Source of the DNA: JBFWNZ01 sp050250795
GTDB taxonomy: Bacteria; Pseudomonadota; Alphaproteobacteria; UBA8366
Reading direction: 5' to 3'
Length of the DNA stretch: 6,415 nt
Assembly: GCA_050250795.1 (NCBI GenBank)
Contig: JBFWNZ010000230.1
Span: 1-6,415, forward strand
The notes under the pieces are model-generated. The model saw only the letters and a list, made by a program, of their open reading frames with translations, did no database searches and was not told the origin of the DNA. Each line of letters begins with the position of its first letter. Positions within the stretch are counted from its first letter, which is position 1. Made by a program: the position numbers and the translations under genes. Positions 5,320 to 6,415 of the stretch are shown piece after piece.

Positions 5320-6415
5320 CTATCCGATCAGATAGTGCCAGACGGCGCCAAGCAGCGCGCAGACCGCCAGAATGCGCAACATCCCCTGGCGGAAGCCGAA
5401 CAATGCCACGAACGCCGCGCCCGCCAGGACGACGGCGGGCATGTTCACCGTCGACCAGTCCGGTACCAAGAGCCGAAGTCCGGCCAGATGGCGTTCACCG
5501 ACCGTGCCGAAGGCGACATGGACCGCAAACCAGATCGCAAGGTTCAGAACGACGCCGACAACCGCCGCCGTGATGGCGGACAGCGCGGCGTTCAGCCCCT
5601 GCCGCCCCCGCAGCGCCTCCACATAGGGAGCTCCGAGGAATATCCACAGGAAGCAGGGCACGAAGGTTACCCAGAGCGTCAGGAAGGCGCCCAGCACCCC
5701 GGCCAATAGCGGGTCGAAAGGGCCCGGGTTGCGGAACGCCGCAAGGAAGCCCACGAACTCCAGCACCAGAATCAGCGGTCCCGGTGTCGTCTCGGCCATG
5801 CCGAGCCCATCGAGCATCTCGCCGGGCGACAGCCACGCATAGAACTCGACCGCCTGTTGCGCCACATAGGCCAGAACGGCATAGGCGCCGCCGAAGGTGA
5901 CCACCGCCATCTTGCTGAAGAACAGGCCCTCGGCCAGATAGACGCTCTGCGGCCCCAGCAGCCCGCCGATCGCCAGCAAAGGGCCGAACCAGAGAATCAG
6001 GCATGTCAGTGCGATGAGCGCCGCACGTGCCGCCGAGGGCTTCACATGCTCCAGCAGACCCGCGTCGAGCAAGGCGTCGAGAGCCGGGACGGATTGCGCG
6101 TGCGCACCCGCCGCGTGATGCGCCATCGGCTTGAACGCGGTGGGATTAATCCGATGCCCGACGAAGCCCACCAGCGCAGCGGCGAGCACGATCAGCGGAA
6201 ACGGCATTTCGAAGAAAAAGATGCCGATGAAGGCAAGCGCCGCCACCGTGTACATGGCTGAGGTCTTGAGCGCGCGCCGGCCGATGCGAAAGACCGCCTC
6301 GATCACCACCGCCAGCACCGCGGCCTTCACGCCGAAGAACAGCGCCTGCACCAGGGGCAATTCGTGGAACACTGCATAGAGGACGCTGAGCACGAGAATG
6401 ACCAGCGCGCCAGGC
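5320..6415 (-). CDS. chrA: Chromate transporter, ChrA family (N-terminus beyond window)
   Basis: This is an inner-membrane chromate efflux permease of the CHR family. The visible 364 residues are mostly hydrophobic helices, roughly eight to ten segments. They comprise the end of the first CHR domain, beginning P-G-A-L-V and continuing through the helix after R-I-G-R-R-A-L-K. A hydrophilic linker around A-H-H-A-A-G-A-H-A-Q-S follows, then the second CHR domain with F-F-S-K-M-A-V-V-T-F-G-G-A-Y and T-T-P-G-P-L. This is the long two-domain form, usually about 390-460 aa, so roughly 50-110 N-terminal residues, including the first-domain G-G-P motif, lie past 6415. The frame stays open to the window edge. 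It converges on dps, with a shared hairpin in the 45-base gap. Chromate is the family's usual substrate, but sulfate-like anions are possible. Nothing here shows its regulation, and a chrB regulator is not in view. Confidence 0.93.
   Translation of the reverse strand, partial: PGALVILVLSVLYAVFHELPLVQALFFGVKAAVLAVVIEAVFRIGRRALKTSAMYTVAALAFIGIFFFEMPFPLIVLAAALVGFVGHRINPTAFKPMAHHAAGAHAQSVPALDALLDAGLLEHVKPSAARAALIALTCLILWFGPLLAIGGLLGPQSVYLAEGLFFSKMAVVTFGGAYAVLAYVAQQAVEFYAWLSPGEMLDGLGMAETTPGPLILVLEFVGFLAAFRNPGPFDPLLAGVLGAFLTLWVTFVPCFLWIFLGAPYVEALRGRQGLNAALSAITAAVVGVVLNLAIWFAVHVAFGTVGERHLAGLRLLVPDWSTVNMPAVVLAGAAFVALFGFRQGMLRILAVCALLGAVWHYLIG

Noticed and set aside
6391..6393. GTG at 6393 as the start of chrA
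   Set aside because: The frame stays open to the window edge with ChrA-like sequence (P-G-A-L-V-I-L), and the family has a further N-terminal CHR segment, so the true start lies outside.

Overview
The window is GC-rich, densely packed bacterial DNA, and the gene types and codon use point to an alphaproteobacterium. That assignment is an inference: no rRNA, tRNA or phylogenetic marker is present. It holds six protein genes, two of them cut by the window edges. I see no RNA gene, mobile element, CRISPR array or long repeat, and no gene-free stretch exceeds about 205 bases.

Left part (1-4602): a probable catabolic block. The plus strand opens with the end of a small [2Fe-2S] subunit of a xanthine dehydrogenase-family molybdenum hydroxylase (3-464). 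Its stop overlaps by 15 bases the stop of a convergent minus-strand gene for an acyl-CoA dehydrogenase-fold flavoprotein, probably a two-component monooxygenase-type oxygenase (450-1643, GTG start). That gene lies 10 bases after the stop of a FAD_binding_2 flavoprotein (1654-3069). A second, paralogous FAD_binding_2 flavoprotein (3202-4602) lies upstream, after a 132-base spacer. The three minus-strand genes could form one transcript read 4602 to 450, although the spacer leaves room for an internal promoter. A molybdenum hydroxylase, a flavin oxygenase and two fumarate reductase-like dehydrogenases together suggest degradation of an aromatic, N-heterocyclic or alicyclic compound. The substrate cannot be read from the sequence.

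Middle (4603-4806): a divergent regulatory region. It contains an AT-rich island with two overlapping perfect palindromes built from TTAGAA/TTCTAA half-sites, resembling Fur-family (Irr- or PerR-like) operators. It sits about 70 bases upstream of dps and about 110 bases upstream of the flavoprotein gene.

Right part (4807-6415): dps (4807-5274), encoding a ferritin-like DNA-protection protein with all its ferroxidase ligands, faces the 3' end of a chromate transporter gene, chrA (5320-6415, minus strand, N-terminus beyond the window). A perfect 14-bp GC-rich hairpin between them probably terminates both. The most distinctive items are the overlapping operator dyads beside dps and the paralogous flavoprotein pair, which lacks the fumarate reductase catalytic signature.
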